DNA from: Acidobacteriaceae bacterium
GTDB taxonomy: Bacteria; Acidobacteriota; Terriglobia; Terriglobales; Acidobacteriaceae
Length of the DNA stretch: 64,000 nucleotides
Reading direction: 5' to 3'
NCBI GenBank assembly: GCA_030038195.1
Contig: JASHPJ010000024.1
Location: forward strand, 38,332 to 102,331
The stretch's first letter is position 1, and the number at the start of each line of letters is the position of its first letter. Both the position numbers and the translations under genes were made by a program. Under the pieces are notes generated by a model, which saw only the letters and a list, made by a program, of their open reading frames with translations, was not told the DNA's origin and searched no databases. Shown piece after piece: positions 9,386-18,964 of the stretch.

Positions 9386-11737
9386 CTATTGCTTGGGTGG
9401 CGCAAACGCTATGTACTCGCCGCCCACGGGTCCCTTGGGGTCGCGGCCACCGCTGGCAGCAATGACTACGTACTGGCGGCCATCCACCATGTAGGTAGAT
9501 GGCGTAGCGATGCCGGCGAAGGGCAGCTCGGTTTCCCACAGCAGCCTGCCGGTGCGGCTGTCAAAGGCGTGAAACTCGCGGTCGTAGACGGTGGCGCCGA
9601 TGAAGAGCACGCCGCCGGCGGTGACGATCGGTCCGCCGTAAAGCTCGGAACCGGTGTTCTTCATGCCCTGCTTGGCAAGCTCGGGATATTCGCCGAGCGG
9701 AATCTGCCAGAGATATTTGCCGGTTTTCAGGTCGAGCGCGCTCAGGGTGCCCCAGGGCGGCGCGATGGCCGGGTAGCCGTCGGGGTCGAGGAACTTGCGG
9801 TAGCCGGTGAAGACGTATTCGGGCGGCTGCTTTTCACCGGCCGCCGACTGCGTCGCGGCTACGCCGAGATAGCGCAGCAGTGCGTCCAACTCCGGCCCCT
9901 GTACATCAGGCACCGGCGGCATGCGTCCTTTGCCGTTGTGAATCATCGCGACGATCTGCGCCGTGCTCATGCGGCTGCCCACGCCGAGCAACATGGGAAA
10001 CGACGGCGGAATGCCCTCCAGATGGTCGCCGTGGCAGATGGCGCAATGATCCGCGTAGACCCTGGCGCCGACCGGATTGTACGATGCCCGCTCTCCTTGT
10101 CCCGGAACCGAGGCCATCTCCTTGCCCGCGCCTGCCGCGGCTGGCGTGCGCAGGTAGTCGAGCAGCGCGTTCAGCTTTGCGTCGTCGATGTTGGGAAAGG
10201 ACGGCATGCGTCCGCCGCCATGGCGCACCGTGTCTGCAATTTTGGCCGCGCCCAGCCGCTGCACCACATCGACCAGCGACGGAAACGCAGGCGGCGAGCC
10301 GGCGCGGTTCACTCCGTGGCAAACGGCGCACTGCTGCAGATAGAGTTGCTCGCCGGGGCTGCTGCTGCGGGCGGCGGGCGTGAGGCCACCGAGCCAAGCC
10401 ATCGCGGTTGAGCCCACGTAGAGCGTGTCGGTGGCGGGATCGATGGCCGGGCCGCTCCACTCGCCGCCGCCGTCAAAGCCGGGAAAGACGACCGTCTGCT
10501 GGCCAACGGCCATGGGATAGAACTGACCGTTGCTGCGCAGCGCGGCGAACTCCTTCTCTGCCCATGCGTGGGCCTGCGGCGTGCGGTTGGTGAGCATGCC
10601 GGCGGTGAGTTTCTGCGGCGCAAAAGGCAAAGGCCAGTCGGGCGCGGGCTGGGTGGGCGACGTGACTTCGCCGGGAACGGTACTGGCTGCGTAAGGATGC
10701 TCGTGGATGGGAAAGAGCGGCTTGCCGGTGAGCCGGTCAAAGAGGTAGACGTAAGCCTGCTTGGTGATCTGGGCCAGCGCCTCGGTCGTCTTGCCGTTGA
10801 CCTGCACCGTGTAAAGCGCCGGCGGCGAGGGAAAATCGCGGTCCCAGAGGTCGTGATGCACGCCCTGAAAGTGCCACAGCAGCTTGCCGGTGGCGGCGTC
10901 GAGCGCCAGCAGCGTGTCGGCGTAGAGATCATCGCCCACGCGGTCGCCGCCGTAGAAATCCATCACCGCCGAGCCGGTGGGCACGTAGACGATGCCGCAC
11001 CCGGCGTCCAGCACCATGCCGGCCCAGTTGTTGGCTGCGCCGGCGGTCTTCCATGCATCGGGAGGCCACGTCTCGTAGCCTGGCTCGCCGGGATGCGGAA
11101 TAGTGTGGAACGTCCAGCGCAGCGCGCCAGTGCGCACGTCGTAGGCGCGGATGTCGCCGGGGGGCGCGGGATGCGTTTCCGGATTGCGGCCGCCCACGAC
11201 GATCAGGTCTTTGTAGATGACGCCCGGCGTGGTGAGCGCGATGGACTGCTCCTCGTAGTTGCCGCGCAGATTTTTGCGCAGGTCGATGCGGCCCTCCTCG
11301 CCGAAGCTCGCAATGGGCTTGCCAGTCTCGGCGTCGAGGCAGTAGAGAAAGTTCATGACGCCGGCAAAGATGCGCGGATGTCCGTCGCCGGGCCAGTAAG
11401 TGACGCCACGCGACGGCTGGGTGGCGTGAATGCCGGAGTCGAACTTCCACTTCAGCTTGCCGGTAGCGGCATCCAGCGCGATGACCTTCTGGCTCGCCGT
11501 GTAGGCATAGAGCGTGCGGCCCACGATGAGCGGATTGGTTTCGAGGTTGCCTTTTTCACCGGTGTCGAAGGTCCACGCAACTTTGAGCGCGTGCACGTTG
11601 GCGCGGTCGATCTGCGCGAGGTGCGAGTAGTGGTCGCCGTCCTGGCCGCCGTCATAGGCTGGCCAGCTTATGGAGCGCTGTGCCGCACAGGTTGCGGTCA
11701 GCAGGCAAGCCAGCAAACAATTGCGAAAAAGTGCCAT
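9386..11737 (-). CDS. PQQ-dependent dehydrogenase (quinoprotein) with two inserted cytochrome c domains
   Basis: PQQ repeats (ALDAATGKLKWKF, ALDLKTGKYLWQIPLGE), HHDLWDRDFPSPP; two CXXCH motifs (CAVCH, CAICH); signal-peptide-like N-terminus MALFRNCLLACLLTATCA. Confidence 0.92.
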   Translation of the reverse strand: MALFRNCLLACLLTATCAAQRSISWPAYDGGQDGDHYSHLAQIDRANVHALKVAWTFDTGEKGNLETNPLIVGRTLYAYTASQKVIALDAATGKLKWKFDSGIHATQPSRGVTYWPGDGHPRIFAGVMNFLYCLDAETGKPIASFGEEGRIDLRKNLRGNYEEQSIALTTPGVIYKDLIVVGGRNPETHPAPPGDIRAYDVRTGALRWTFHTIPHPGEPGYETWPPDAWKTAGAANNWAGMVLDAGCGIVYVPTGSAVMDFYGGDRVGDDLYADTLLALDAATGKLLWHFQGVHHDLWDRDFPSPPALYTVQVNGKTTEALAQITKQAYVYLFDRLTGKPLFPIHEHPYAASTVPGEVTSPTQPAPDWPLPFAPQKLTAGMLTNRTPQAHAWAEKEFAALRSNGQFYPMAVGQQTVVFPGFDGGGEWSGPAIDPATDTLYVGSTAMAWLGGLTPAARSSSPGEQLYLQQCAVCHGVNRAGSPPAFPSLVDVVQRLGAAKIADTVRHGGGRMPSFPNIDDAKLNALLDYLRTPAAAGAGKEMASVPGQGERASYNPVGARVYADHCAICHGDHLEGIPPSFPMLLGVGSRMSTAQIVAMIHNGKGRMPPVPDVQGPELDALLRYLGVAATQSAAGEKQPPEYVFTGYRKFLDPDGYPAIAPPWGTLSALDLKTGKYLWQIPLGEYPELAKQGMKNTGSELYGGPIVTAGGVLFIGATVYDREFHAFDSRTGRLLWETELPFAGIATPSTYMVDGRQYVVIAASGGRDPKGPVGGEYIAFAPPKQ

Positions 11738-11757
11738 CCAGCCCGGTTCTCGTTTTC

Positions 11758-13188
11758 CTATGCGGTGTACTTGATGATGGTCATGAAGCCGAAGTCCATG
11801 TGCAACTGCTGGTGACAATGGAAGAGCGTGTCGCCGGGATTGTCGGCGACGAAGTCGACAGCCACGGTTTGCAGCGGCATGATGTTGATGACATCTTTGC
11901 GCAGGCCGCTCATCGGCGTTTGATCGATCTGCGCCACTTCAAAGGTGTGGCGATGGAGATGGACCGGATGCTGGTCGCCGCTGCCGTTACGCAGAATGAG
12001 CCGGTAGCGCTTGCCGGCCTGCACCTTGACCGGGTCCACGTCGGGCCATGACTGGTTGTTGATGGTCCAGGTGTCGAACTGCGAGCCGTTCAAGGGGCCG
12101 ATGTCGCGGAAGGTAAGAGTCACGGTCTCGTCGGGCGCAGCCGCCGGAGCGGTTGAAGCAAATTGCGCATAATCCCACGCCGCAGATGCGGGATCGGTCC
12201 AGCGGGGAGGGCCGGATTGGCCCGCGTATTCGACAACGACGCCAAGGCCCATCTTGCGCGCATCGGCCAACGTGGAGCCAAGCACCCAGACGCCGGGCTG
12301 GTTCATCTCAACGATGGCGTCTATGCGCTCGGCGACGGCGACGGAAAGCACTTCAACTGATTTCGGATTCGGCACCGGGTTGCCGTCCATGGCGATCACT
12401 TGAAAGGCGTGGCCGGGCAGCGCCAGCACCACGTTCTCCGTGGCGCTGGCGTTGAGCAGATGCATCAGCACGCGCTGCCCCGGCTTGACGCGGATGGGCT
12501 CGCCCGCGCCCAGCATGTGCTGGTTGATGGTGGCGTACTTGTAGCCGACATCGGAACCGGCCGTCAGCGGCTGATTGGCCGAGCTGGCGCGCATCGTCTC
12601 CACCATGGAAACAAACGACGGCCCCCAGTGGTGCATCGCCAGAAAGACTTCCTGGTCGTAGTCGCCCGGCGCGGATTTGCCTTCAACCATCAGAAAGCCG
12701 AACTGGCCGGTGTAGGTGCTGCGCGCCAGGTCGCTGCCCGCGCCGGCGTGGGTATGGTACCAGCGCGTGCCCGCGGGCCTGGGCGTGTAGGTGTAGCGCA
12801 GATGACCGCCAGGAGAGATCATCGGCGAGCCTTCTTCCATGGCGCCGTCGTTGAGCGAGTCGATCTGCAGCCCGTGCCAGTGCACGATGTCGGGGTTGGC
12901 GCTGGAGTTGGTCACATCGATGTGAACCGGAACGCCCCCGCGTAGACGGAGAATCGGGCCCGGAACCTGTCCGTTGTAGGCGACGGTCTTTACCGTGACA
13001 CCGGGACCGATCTCAAGATCGAGGGGCGCAATATCGAGCGTGTAATCGGCCTTGGCAACTTTTTCAGCGGCAGCGCCGATGCCGGCCAGAGAGCGCGCGG
13101 GAAGAGATGCAGCGGCAAACGCGCCCCCAAGCGCCATGCCGCCGTTGCGTAGAAAAGTCCTGCGCACGATGTTTTGACCAGAGCCCAA
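11758..13188 (-). CDS. Multicopper oxidase with Tat-type signal
   Basis: RRTFLRNGG twin-arginine; HWHGLQID, RYHTHAG-like WYHTHAGAGSD, HPVHLHRHTFEV, HCHQQLHMDFGFM copper motifs. Confidence 0.94.
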   Translation of the reverse strand: MGSGQNIVRRTFLRNGGMALGGAFAAASLPARSLAGIGAAAEKVAKADYTLDIAPLDLEIGPGVTVKTVAYNGQVPGPILRLRGGVPVHIDVTNSSANPDIVHWHGLQIDSLNDGAMEEGSPMISPGGHLRYTYTPRPAGTRWYHTHAGAGSDLARSTYTGQFGFLMVEGKSAPGDYDQEVFLAMHHWGPSFVSMVETMRASSANQPLTAGSDVGYKYATINQHMLGAGEPIRVKPGQRVLMHLLNASATENVVLALPGHAFQVIAMDGNPVPNPKSVEVLSVAVAERIDAIVEMNQPGVWVLGSTLADARKMGLGVVVEYAGQSGPPRWTDPASAAWDYAQFASTAPAAAPDETVTLTFRDIGPLNGSQFDTWTINNQSWPDVDPVKVQAGKRYRLILRNGSGDQHPVHLHRHTFEVAQIDQTPMSGLRKDVINIMPLQTVAVDFVADNPGDTLFHCHQQLHMDFGFMTIIKYTA

Positions 13189-13318
13189 TGTTTCGCGCCT
13201 CCCCCATGACTTCGACTTGAATCGAAGCGATTGTTACATATGGATGCGCGGGTGGGAAAGTGCGGGCAGGGGCGAGGCTGTGCCTTGGTACGATGTGGAT
13301 TGATTGGGGGTTGGGTCT

Positions 13319-13377
13319 GGGCCTGAAGGCCCTGTCTCTATTTTGATGCGGCAAATTCAGTGGCCTGAAGGCCACTG
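13319..13377. repeat. Paired hairpins GGGCCTGAAGGCCC / CAGTGGCCTGAAGGCCACTG
   Basis: Two near-perfect palindromes with TGAA-like centres, centres 42 bp apart; counterpart at 41985..42044. Confidence 0.7.
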
Positions 13378-13420
13378 CTCCCTCCGGTGTGGTATCTGGG
13401 CTCAGCAGAGAACCTGTCGT

Positions 13421-13552
13421 AGTGTCCTATTTCTGAAGTTCATGACATAAATACCGCTGTCATTCTGAGCGAGAGTCGCCGCGGCGACCGGAGTCGAGGG
13501 AACTGCGGTTGCTTTTCGTAAATTATGCAGGAACTTCAGACTCAGGACACTA
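13421..13552. repeat. Family 1 MITE-like element, copy A (complete, ~132 bp)
   Basis: TIRs TAGTGTCCTATTTCTGAAGTTCATG / TAGTGTCCTGAGTCTGAAGTTCCTG with internal CTGTCATTCTGAGCG and palindrome GTCGCCGCGGCGAC. Confidence 0.75.
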
Positions 13553-13644
13553 GTCCCTGCGGGATGCTTGGGTCACTCGATCGACTTTTTCAGCAAGCCC
13601 TTTCAAAGCTCTTGCCTTTGCCCGGATGGGCTTTTAGACAGGCT

Positions 13645-14721
13645 CTAAAACAGCTTCAACTGCACCGTCAGGTACTTCTTCGGGTTGGCGCGGAAGGCTT
13701 CCAGCAGGTTGCGCGTCTGTGTCAGCGTGTTGTTAGTGTTGTCGTAGAGCGAGCGGTTGGTGAATAGCTGGCCCATGGTGCCCTGGCCCTCGTGGATGCC
13801 CTTGAGAATCGCGTCAAGGTTGTTCACCGTGTCCTGCATCTTTTCGGCGAAGACGGGGTCTTTGGCCAGCTTGCCCAGCGCGCCATGGCCGGCGTTGATC
13901 TGCGCCACGAGCTGGTTGGTGTTGGCCAGCGTAGAGTTGAGATTGTCGTAAAGGGTCTCGTCTTTCAGCAGCTTGCCCGCCGTGCCCTTGCCCTCGTTGA
14001 GCGCGGTCGTGATCTGGTCAAGCTTGTCGATAGCCGAATCGGCCCGCTGGTACAGCGTATCGTCGGTCATCAGCTTGCCTAGCGAGCCCTTGCCTTCCGC
14101 TATGGACTGGGTGATGGTCTGCAGGTTGGTGGCGATGGCCACAAAGCGGTTGGCAAAAACCGGATCGTTGATGAGCTTTCCAATGGTGCCGCGGCCTGAG
14201 TTGATGGAATCGAGCAGCGTGTTCACCTTGGTCAACGTGGCCTGGATCTGCTGGATCGATACTTGGCTGCTGTTGATTACGTCCTGGATGGTGGGCGATC
14301 CGGAGGCTTTCAGCTCGGAGCGGTCCGGCGGCGGCGGACCGGTGGCGTGGGTGGAGTCGATGTCGACAAAGCTGTCGCCCAGAACGCCGGCCTGGGTGAT
14401 TCCGGCCGTCGAATCCGCGTGGAGGCCGTTTATGTACTCGCGCCCGATTTCCATGGTGACCTCGACCGGGTAGGGTTGCCGCGCCGGCACCACGCGAATG
14501 TGGCGCACGTTGCCGATGGTGACGCCTTCGAGCGTGACCGGCGCCCCGGTCTTGAGCCCGGACGCATTCTCAAAGTAGCAGCGCAGGTAGAGCTTCTTGG
14601 CGAACAGCCCGCCGGTCGAGCCGGACATCAGAAAGACCAGTCCCACCAGCACGGCCATGGCGACCACCACCAGTGCTCCCACCCTGAGTTGTGACCACTG
14701 AATCTCTTTGCGGCTTGGCAC
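13645..14721 (-). CDS. MlaD/MCE family protein with C-terminal tandem repeats
   Basis: N-terminal TM, LYLRCYFENASGLKTGAPVTLEGVTIGNV (MCE domain); five ~34-aa C-terminal repeats GxGTxGKLxxDxxLY. Confidence 0.9.
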   Translation of the reverse strand: MPSRKEIQWSQLRVGALVVVAMAVLVGLVFLMSGSTGGLFAKKLYLRCYFENASGLKTGAPVTLEGVTIGNVRHIRVVPARQPYPVEVTMEIGREYINGLHADSTAGITQAGVLGDSFVDIDSTHATGPPPPDRSELKASGSPTIQDVINSSQVSIQQIQATLTKVNTLLDSINSGRGTIGKLINDPVFANRFVAIATNLQTITQSIAEGKGSLGKLMTDDTLYQRADSAIDKLDQITTALNEGKGTAGKLLKDETLYDNLNSTLANTNQLVAQINAGHGALGKLAKDPVFAEKMQDTVNNLDAILKGIHEGQGTMGQLFTNRSLYDNTNNTLTQTRNLLEAFRANPKKYLTVQLKLF

Positions 14722-14782
14722 GTCACCCCTCTTGCTGAAATTCTGCGCTCCAGAAAGCAGGCAAAAGCTGGGAGTTCTTCTC

Positions 14783-14924
14783 AGGAAGCTCTGATTCAGT
14801 CACCGTTTTGGAAGGGCACGGCTTCGAGTCTGCCCTGAGGTTGTCGAAGGGTGCCGTAAGTGCCGCAAAATGAGCGGAGCTTGAGCCCCTGAGGGACGAG
14901 TGAGTGACTGGACCAGAGCTTCCC
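14783..14924. repeat. Family 2 TIR element, copy 1 (~142 bp)
   Basis: Ends AGGAAGCTCTGATTCAGTCAC / GGGAAGCTCTGGTCCAGTCAC (18/21); interior TTTTGGAAGGGCACGGCTTCGAGTCTGCCCTGAGG shared with 40186..40280. Confidence 0.65.
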
Positions 14925-15061
14925 TAAGAATCCTAGAAATCTTGGATGCCCGGCGCGCCTGTTTGGTCGCGCAGGCCCTGCCGCCGCCAACCGCTCTAAG
15001 CCCGTTCGTTCAAACTGGTTTCGAGGCAACCGACGCCTTGAGAATAGCAGACCGGACCGGC

Positions 15062-15445
15062 TCAAACCCCAGCCTCCAGAACCACGCTGGCCATGGCCAG
15101 TTTGTCGGTGTGGGTGAGTGACAGGGCCGCGCGCGTCACGCCCATGCGGGCCGCAATCTGCGCCGCGCGCCCGTGAAACCGGAGTCCGGGCCGGCCGCCC
15201 GGCTCGCGGGTCACCTCGATCTCGAGCCAGTTCACCCCTTGGCTGATGCCTGTTCCAAGAGCCTTGGCGGCCGCTTCCTTGGCCGCAAAGCGCGCCGCTA
15301 AACTCTCTGCCGACGTGCGCTTGCGCAGGCTGTAGGCCTGCTCGGCCGGGGTATAGACACGGTTGAGGAAGCGCTCGCCGTAGCGGTCCACGGCCTGCTG
15401 GATGCGCCCGATTTCGACCAGGTCAATGCCGGAGCCGACAATCAT
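15062..15445 (-). CDS. acpS: Holo-[acyl-carrier-protein] synthase
   Basis: MIVGSGIDLVEIGRIQQAVDRYGERFLNRVYTPAE, AARFAAKEAAAKALGTGI, ALSLTHTDKLAMASVV. Confidence 0.95.
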   Translation of the reverse strand: MIVGSGIDLVEIGRIQQAVDRYGERFLNRVYTPAEQAYSLRKRTSAESLAARFAAKEAAAKALGTGISQGVNWLEIEVTREPGGRPGLRFHGRAAQIAARMGVTRAALSLTHTDKLAMASVVLEAGV

Positions 15446-15649
15446 GTTGTCTATGAAGCTACAACATCGGGCTTTCGTTCGCTTTGCGCAGCGCGATTTA
15501 AAGCCCCAATGACCATCGGCGGGCCGGAGTGACCCTGGCCGTCCGTCCTCTGTTGCAGTCTCAGACAAGGGTCGCGGCCAGCCGTCGCACTCCCGAACAG
15601 TTTTCAATCGATCTTCATGTGTTCCGATAAAACCTTTACGAGGTTCAGG

Positions 15650-16033
15650 ATGCGGCAGTCATATTCCATACGGGACGGGAATATTCCCTGGACCATGCAA
15701 CTGCGGGCTGTCTCCGCCGAAGACCCCGCGCGGCTGGTGCAATCGCTCACCGGTGCCATTCTTGGCTGTGGCGGCTGGGTGCTGAGCCGTGGCGCCAGCA
15801 ACTCCGGCGTGGTGAGCCTGCTCTTCGAGTTCGAGCGCCAGGCCTGCATCGATATCTACAGCGTGCTGATCGGCGCCGGCCTGGAGCTGAGCCGGAGCGC
15901 GCACGTCCATTTCACTGAGCTATGCCAGTGCACGCGAAACCATCCCCACGCCTGCGGCAGAGACCTGGCCAGCGTCGATCTCGAAATCCACACCTTTCCC
16001 ATGGAAAGCACACCCTCAACCCCGCCACTCTGA
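15650..16033 (+). CDS. Hypothetical protein
   Basis: Coherent ORF in the acpS-recG gap, amino-acid composition protein-like (MRQSYSIRDGNIPWTMQLRAVSAEDPARLVQSLTG...); no recognised family. Confidence 0.55.
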   Translation: MRQSYSIRDGNIPWTMQLRAVSAEDPARLVQSLTGAILGCGGWVLSRGASNSGVVSLLFEFERQACIDIYSVLIGAGLELSRSAHVHFTELCQCTRNHPHACGRDLASVDLEIHTFPMESTPSTPPL

Positions 16034-16050
16034 CCCCGGCACAAACCCAG

Positions 16051-16097
16051 GTGCCCCACCCTTTCGATTGCTTTTTATCGAAAGGGTGGGAAAGCAC
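16051..16097. repeat. GTGCCCC...GCAC hairpin element, copy 1
   Basis: CCCACCCTTTCGAT-tgcttttt-ATCGAAAGGGTGGG, 14-bp perfect stem flanked by GTGC / AAAGCAC; also terminator-like between convergent genes. Confidence 0.75.
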
Positions 16098-16153
16098 AAA
16101 TCCCAGCCAGCCGTCTTCAACTCATCACGCATCCGAGTGGGAAATCAAGCCCT

Positions 16154-18412
16154 TTACCCCACCTCCACCAGCCCATACCGTCTCTGCCACGTATCCTTGA
16201 GCTGTGCTCTCACCCGTGCCCGCTCCACCTCCGTCGCCTCGCTGCCGGAGTCAGCGGTGAACCGGGCTGCTTCCTGCTTGGCCAGTTCCAGCAACTGCCG
16301 GTCGCGCACGATATTGGCCACGCGAAACTCGGGAATGCCGGCCTGACGGGTCCCGAAGAACTCGCCAGGCCCGCGTATGGCCAGGTCGAGCTCGGCCAGT
16401 TCGAATCCATCCTGGGTGCGCACCATGGCGTTGAGCCGCTCTTCGGCCAGCGGTGAGACGCGCGGTCCGGTCATGAGGATGCAGTAGCTCTTGGCCGCGC
16501 CACGGCCCACGCGCCCGCGCAACTGGTGCAACTGCGCCAGGCCGAAGCGCTCGGCATGCTCGATTACCATCACCGTCGCGTTGGGCACGTCCACGCCAAC
16601 CTCGATCACGGTAGTGGCAACCAGCACGTCAATCTCGCCGCGCTGAAACCGCCGCATGATGACTTCCTTCTCGTCCGCGTCCAGACGCCCATGGATCAAC
16701 CCCACGCGCAATCCGGCCAGCGGACCGCTGCTCAGCTTCTCATGCATCTCCACCGCCGATTTGAGTCCCGACTTTGCCTCCGGACTGGCTTCCTGCGCAG
16801 CTTTCGGAAACAGGTGCCCCGTTTTGCCCCGTTTTGCGCTCTTCCGCGCCGGCTCAACCGCCATCGGCTCGTCACGAGAGAAGTCGATCTCCGGCTGGTC
16901 GTCGTGCGTGCCTTCAATCACTGGATAGACCACGTAAACCTGCCGCTTCTGCGCCACCTGCTTGCGCACAAAATCCCACACCTCGGCGGCCCGCTCGTCC
17001 GGAATCCGCCGGGTGACAATCGGCGTGCGTCCCGGCGGCAGCTCGTCGAGCACGCTCAGGTCGAGATCGCCGTAGAGGCTCAGCGCCAGCGTGCGCGGAA
17101 TCGGCGTGGCCGTCATCACCAGCACGTCGGGCTCGGGCTGGTTGGGCTTCTTCATCAGCCGGAACCGCTGCAGCACGCCGAAGCGATGCTGCTCGTCCAC
17201 AACCACCAGCCCCAGCCGGTCGAACTCGACCTTCTCTTCGATCAGCGCGTGCGTGCCGATCACCAGTTGCGCCTCGCCGCGGTTGATAAGGCCGCGGCTC
17301 ATGCGCTTGCGGTCGTCGTCCAGCGAGCCGGTCAGCAGCACCATGCGCGGCTTGCGCGACGACTTTTCCAGCAGCTTGCGCGCCGCCAGAAAATGCTGTG
17401 TGGCCAGGATCTCCGTCGGCGCCATCAGCGCAGCCTGGTATCCGTTTTCCATGGCTACCAGCATGGCCTGCAGCGCCACAATCGTCTTGCCCGAGCCTAC
17501 GTCACCCTGCAGCAGCCGGCGCATCGGGCTGGCCGCGCGCATGTCGGCTACAATCTCGCCCAGCGCGCGCTTCTGCGCCGTCGTGGGATGAAAGGGAAGC
17601 ACTTCGCGCAGCGCCTCGCGCACCTTGTCGGTGGCGGCAAAGGCAATGCCCGCGCGCTCTTTCATCCGCCGCCGCTTCAGTTCCAGCCCCAACTCCAGGA
17701 AAAACAGCTCCTCGAAGATCAGCCGCCGGTGCGCGGGCGTCGAAAACGACTGCAACTGCGCAAATGTCGTGCCTTCCGGCGGAAAGTGTGCCGCGCGCAG
17801 CGCGGTTTCGCGGTCGGGCAGGCCCAGGCGCTCCAGCAGCGCCCGCGGCAGGCACTCGGGGATTGCGCCGCGCAGGGATTCAAGCAGGTTGAAGATGGTC
17901 CTGCGCTGCCAGCGCGAAGCCAGCCGGCTGCCGCCCAGCGACTCGTACACCGGCGTAATGCGCCCCACTTCCAGCAGCCGCGTCTCCGCGTCGTCGCCCT
18001 CGTCCGGCAGCACTTCGAACTGCGGCTGGATCATCTTCAAATTGCTCGACGACCGCGACGGCTCAACCTTGCCGTAGACCGCCACCGCCTGCCCCGGCTG
18101 AAACTTGCCTTCGAGATACGGTGCATGAAACCAGATGCACTTGAGCGCCAGCCGTCCCTGCCCGAGTGTCAGCTCGAATAGCGGCGCGCGCCGCGTGCGC
18201 AACAGCGCCGACCCGCGCACCTCGGCAATCACGCTGGCCACCTCACCTGCCTTCAGCTCGTCCAGGCTGCGCGGATTCTGCCGGTCCTCGTAGCGAAAGG
18301 GCAGGTGATAGAGCAGGTCCTCGGCGGTCTGGATGCCTTTGGCGGCAAGCATCTGGGCCACCCGCGGGCCCACGCCGCGCACATACATCACCTGGGTCTC
18401 AAGGCCGGGCAC
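16154..18412 (-). CDS. recG: ATP-dependent DNA helicase RecG
   Basis: LLQGDVGSGKTIVALQAM, APTEILATQHF, DEQHRFGV, ATPIPRTLALSLYGDLDLS, RGRVGRG. Confidence 0.97.
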   Translation of the reverse strand: MPGLETQVMYVRGVGPRVAQMLAAKGIQTAEDLLYHLPFRYEDRQNPRSLDELKAGEVASVIAEVRGSALLRTRRAPLFELTLGQGRLALKCIWFHAPYLEGKFQPGQAVAVYGKVEPSRSSSNLKMIQPQFEVLPDEGDDAETRLLEVGRITPVYESLGGSRLASRWQRRTIFNLLESLRGAIPECLPRALLERLGLPDRETALRAAHFPPEGTTFAQLQSFSTPAHRRLIFEELFFLELGLELKRRRMKERAGIAFAATDKVREALREVLPFHPTTAQKRALGEIVADMRAASPMRRLLQGDVGSGKTIVALQAMLVAMENGYQAALMAPTEILATQHFLAARKLLEKSSRKPRMVLLTGSLDDDRKRMSRGLINRGEAQLVIGTHALIEEKVEFDRLGLVVVDEQHRFGVLQRFRLMKKPNQPEPDVLVMTATPIPRTLALSLYGDLDLSVLDELPPGRTPIVTRRIPDERAAEVWDFVRKQVAQKRQVYVVYPVIEGTHDDQPEIDFSRDEPMAVEPARKSAKRGKTGHLFPKAAQEASPEAKSGLKSAVEMHEKLSSGPLAGLRVGLIHGRLDADEKEVIMRRFQRGEIDVLVATTVIEVGVDVPNATVMVIEHAERFGLAQLHQLRGRVGRGAAKSYCILMTGPRVSPLAEERLNAMVRTQDGFELAELDLAIRGPGEFFGTRQAGIPEFRVANIVRDRQLLELAKQEAARFTADSGSEATEVERARVRAQLKDTWQRRYGLVEVG

Positions 18413-18562
18413 AGAATGGATGCTAAATGGCGAGCGCAGCGTGCCACAAACCGGAGACCCGCGCAGCGATTGTCTTCAGATCGCCGTGTGGGTGGTTCGT
18501 TCCCCGGTCGAAGCAGCCGGGCGCAGGGGAAAGGATCCGGCAAAAATTCTGCCGGAAGCCTC

Positions 18563-18640
18563 ACGCGGTCGCCTCGGCCTGGGCAAAGGTTAGCGCCAGC
18601 ACCGTGCTGTCGTCTTCCTGCCCGAAGGCCGCTAGCATGC
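18563..18640 (-). pseudogene. Remnant of a SpoIIE-type phosphatase C-terminus
   Basis: Minus strand reads EPGMLAAFGQEDDSTVLALTFAQAEATA*, matching the C-terminal AAKSFGQEDDITVLTVRRL of the intact gene at 30519..32681; no upstream catalytic domain found in frame. Confidence 0.5.
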
Positions 18641-18891
18641 CCGGCTCCGCAGCTTGAGCGCACAGGCCGCACGCAGGGAACAACGCAAGCAGAGAGAGCA
18701 CTGCGGCCCGACGCGTCCAGCACCTCGGCAGAAACAAAAAGTGAGCATCGCTCGGGGGAAGCCGTCCTGTCGGAGATGCTGAGATGCTGCGTCAGAAACA
18801 CGGCCGTTTTTCAGGTAGCGTGTGTCGAATCAGGACGAACCTGCGGAACAGCGGCACTCAGGAATAGGTAGAATTTTATACTACGATCGCC

Positions 18892-18912
18892 CTGCCCCCT
18901 GATCCCTGACCG
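18892..18912. repeat. Heptanucleotide array (CTGCCCC CTGATCC CTGACCG)
   Basis: Three 7-mers upstream of the Gfo/Idh gene. Confidence 0.5.
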
Positions 18913-18964
18913 TCGTCCTGTATGTTTATATGCGTTGCAAATTTGCCTTGGGAGTTGCGTTCAA

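Noticed and set aside
13421-13552. CRISPR-like repeat
   Set aside because: Repeats are dispersed single elements with inverted ends, not a direct-repeat/spacer array.
16526-18181. 551-aa ORF opposite recG
   Set aside because: Antisense shadow of recG with implausible composition.
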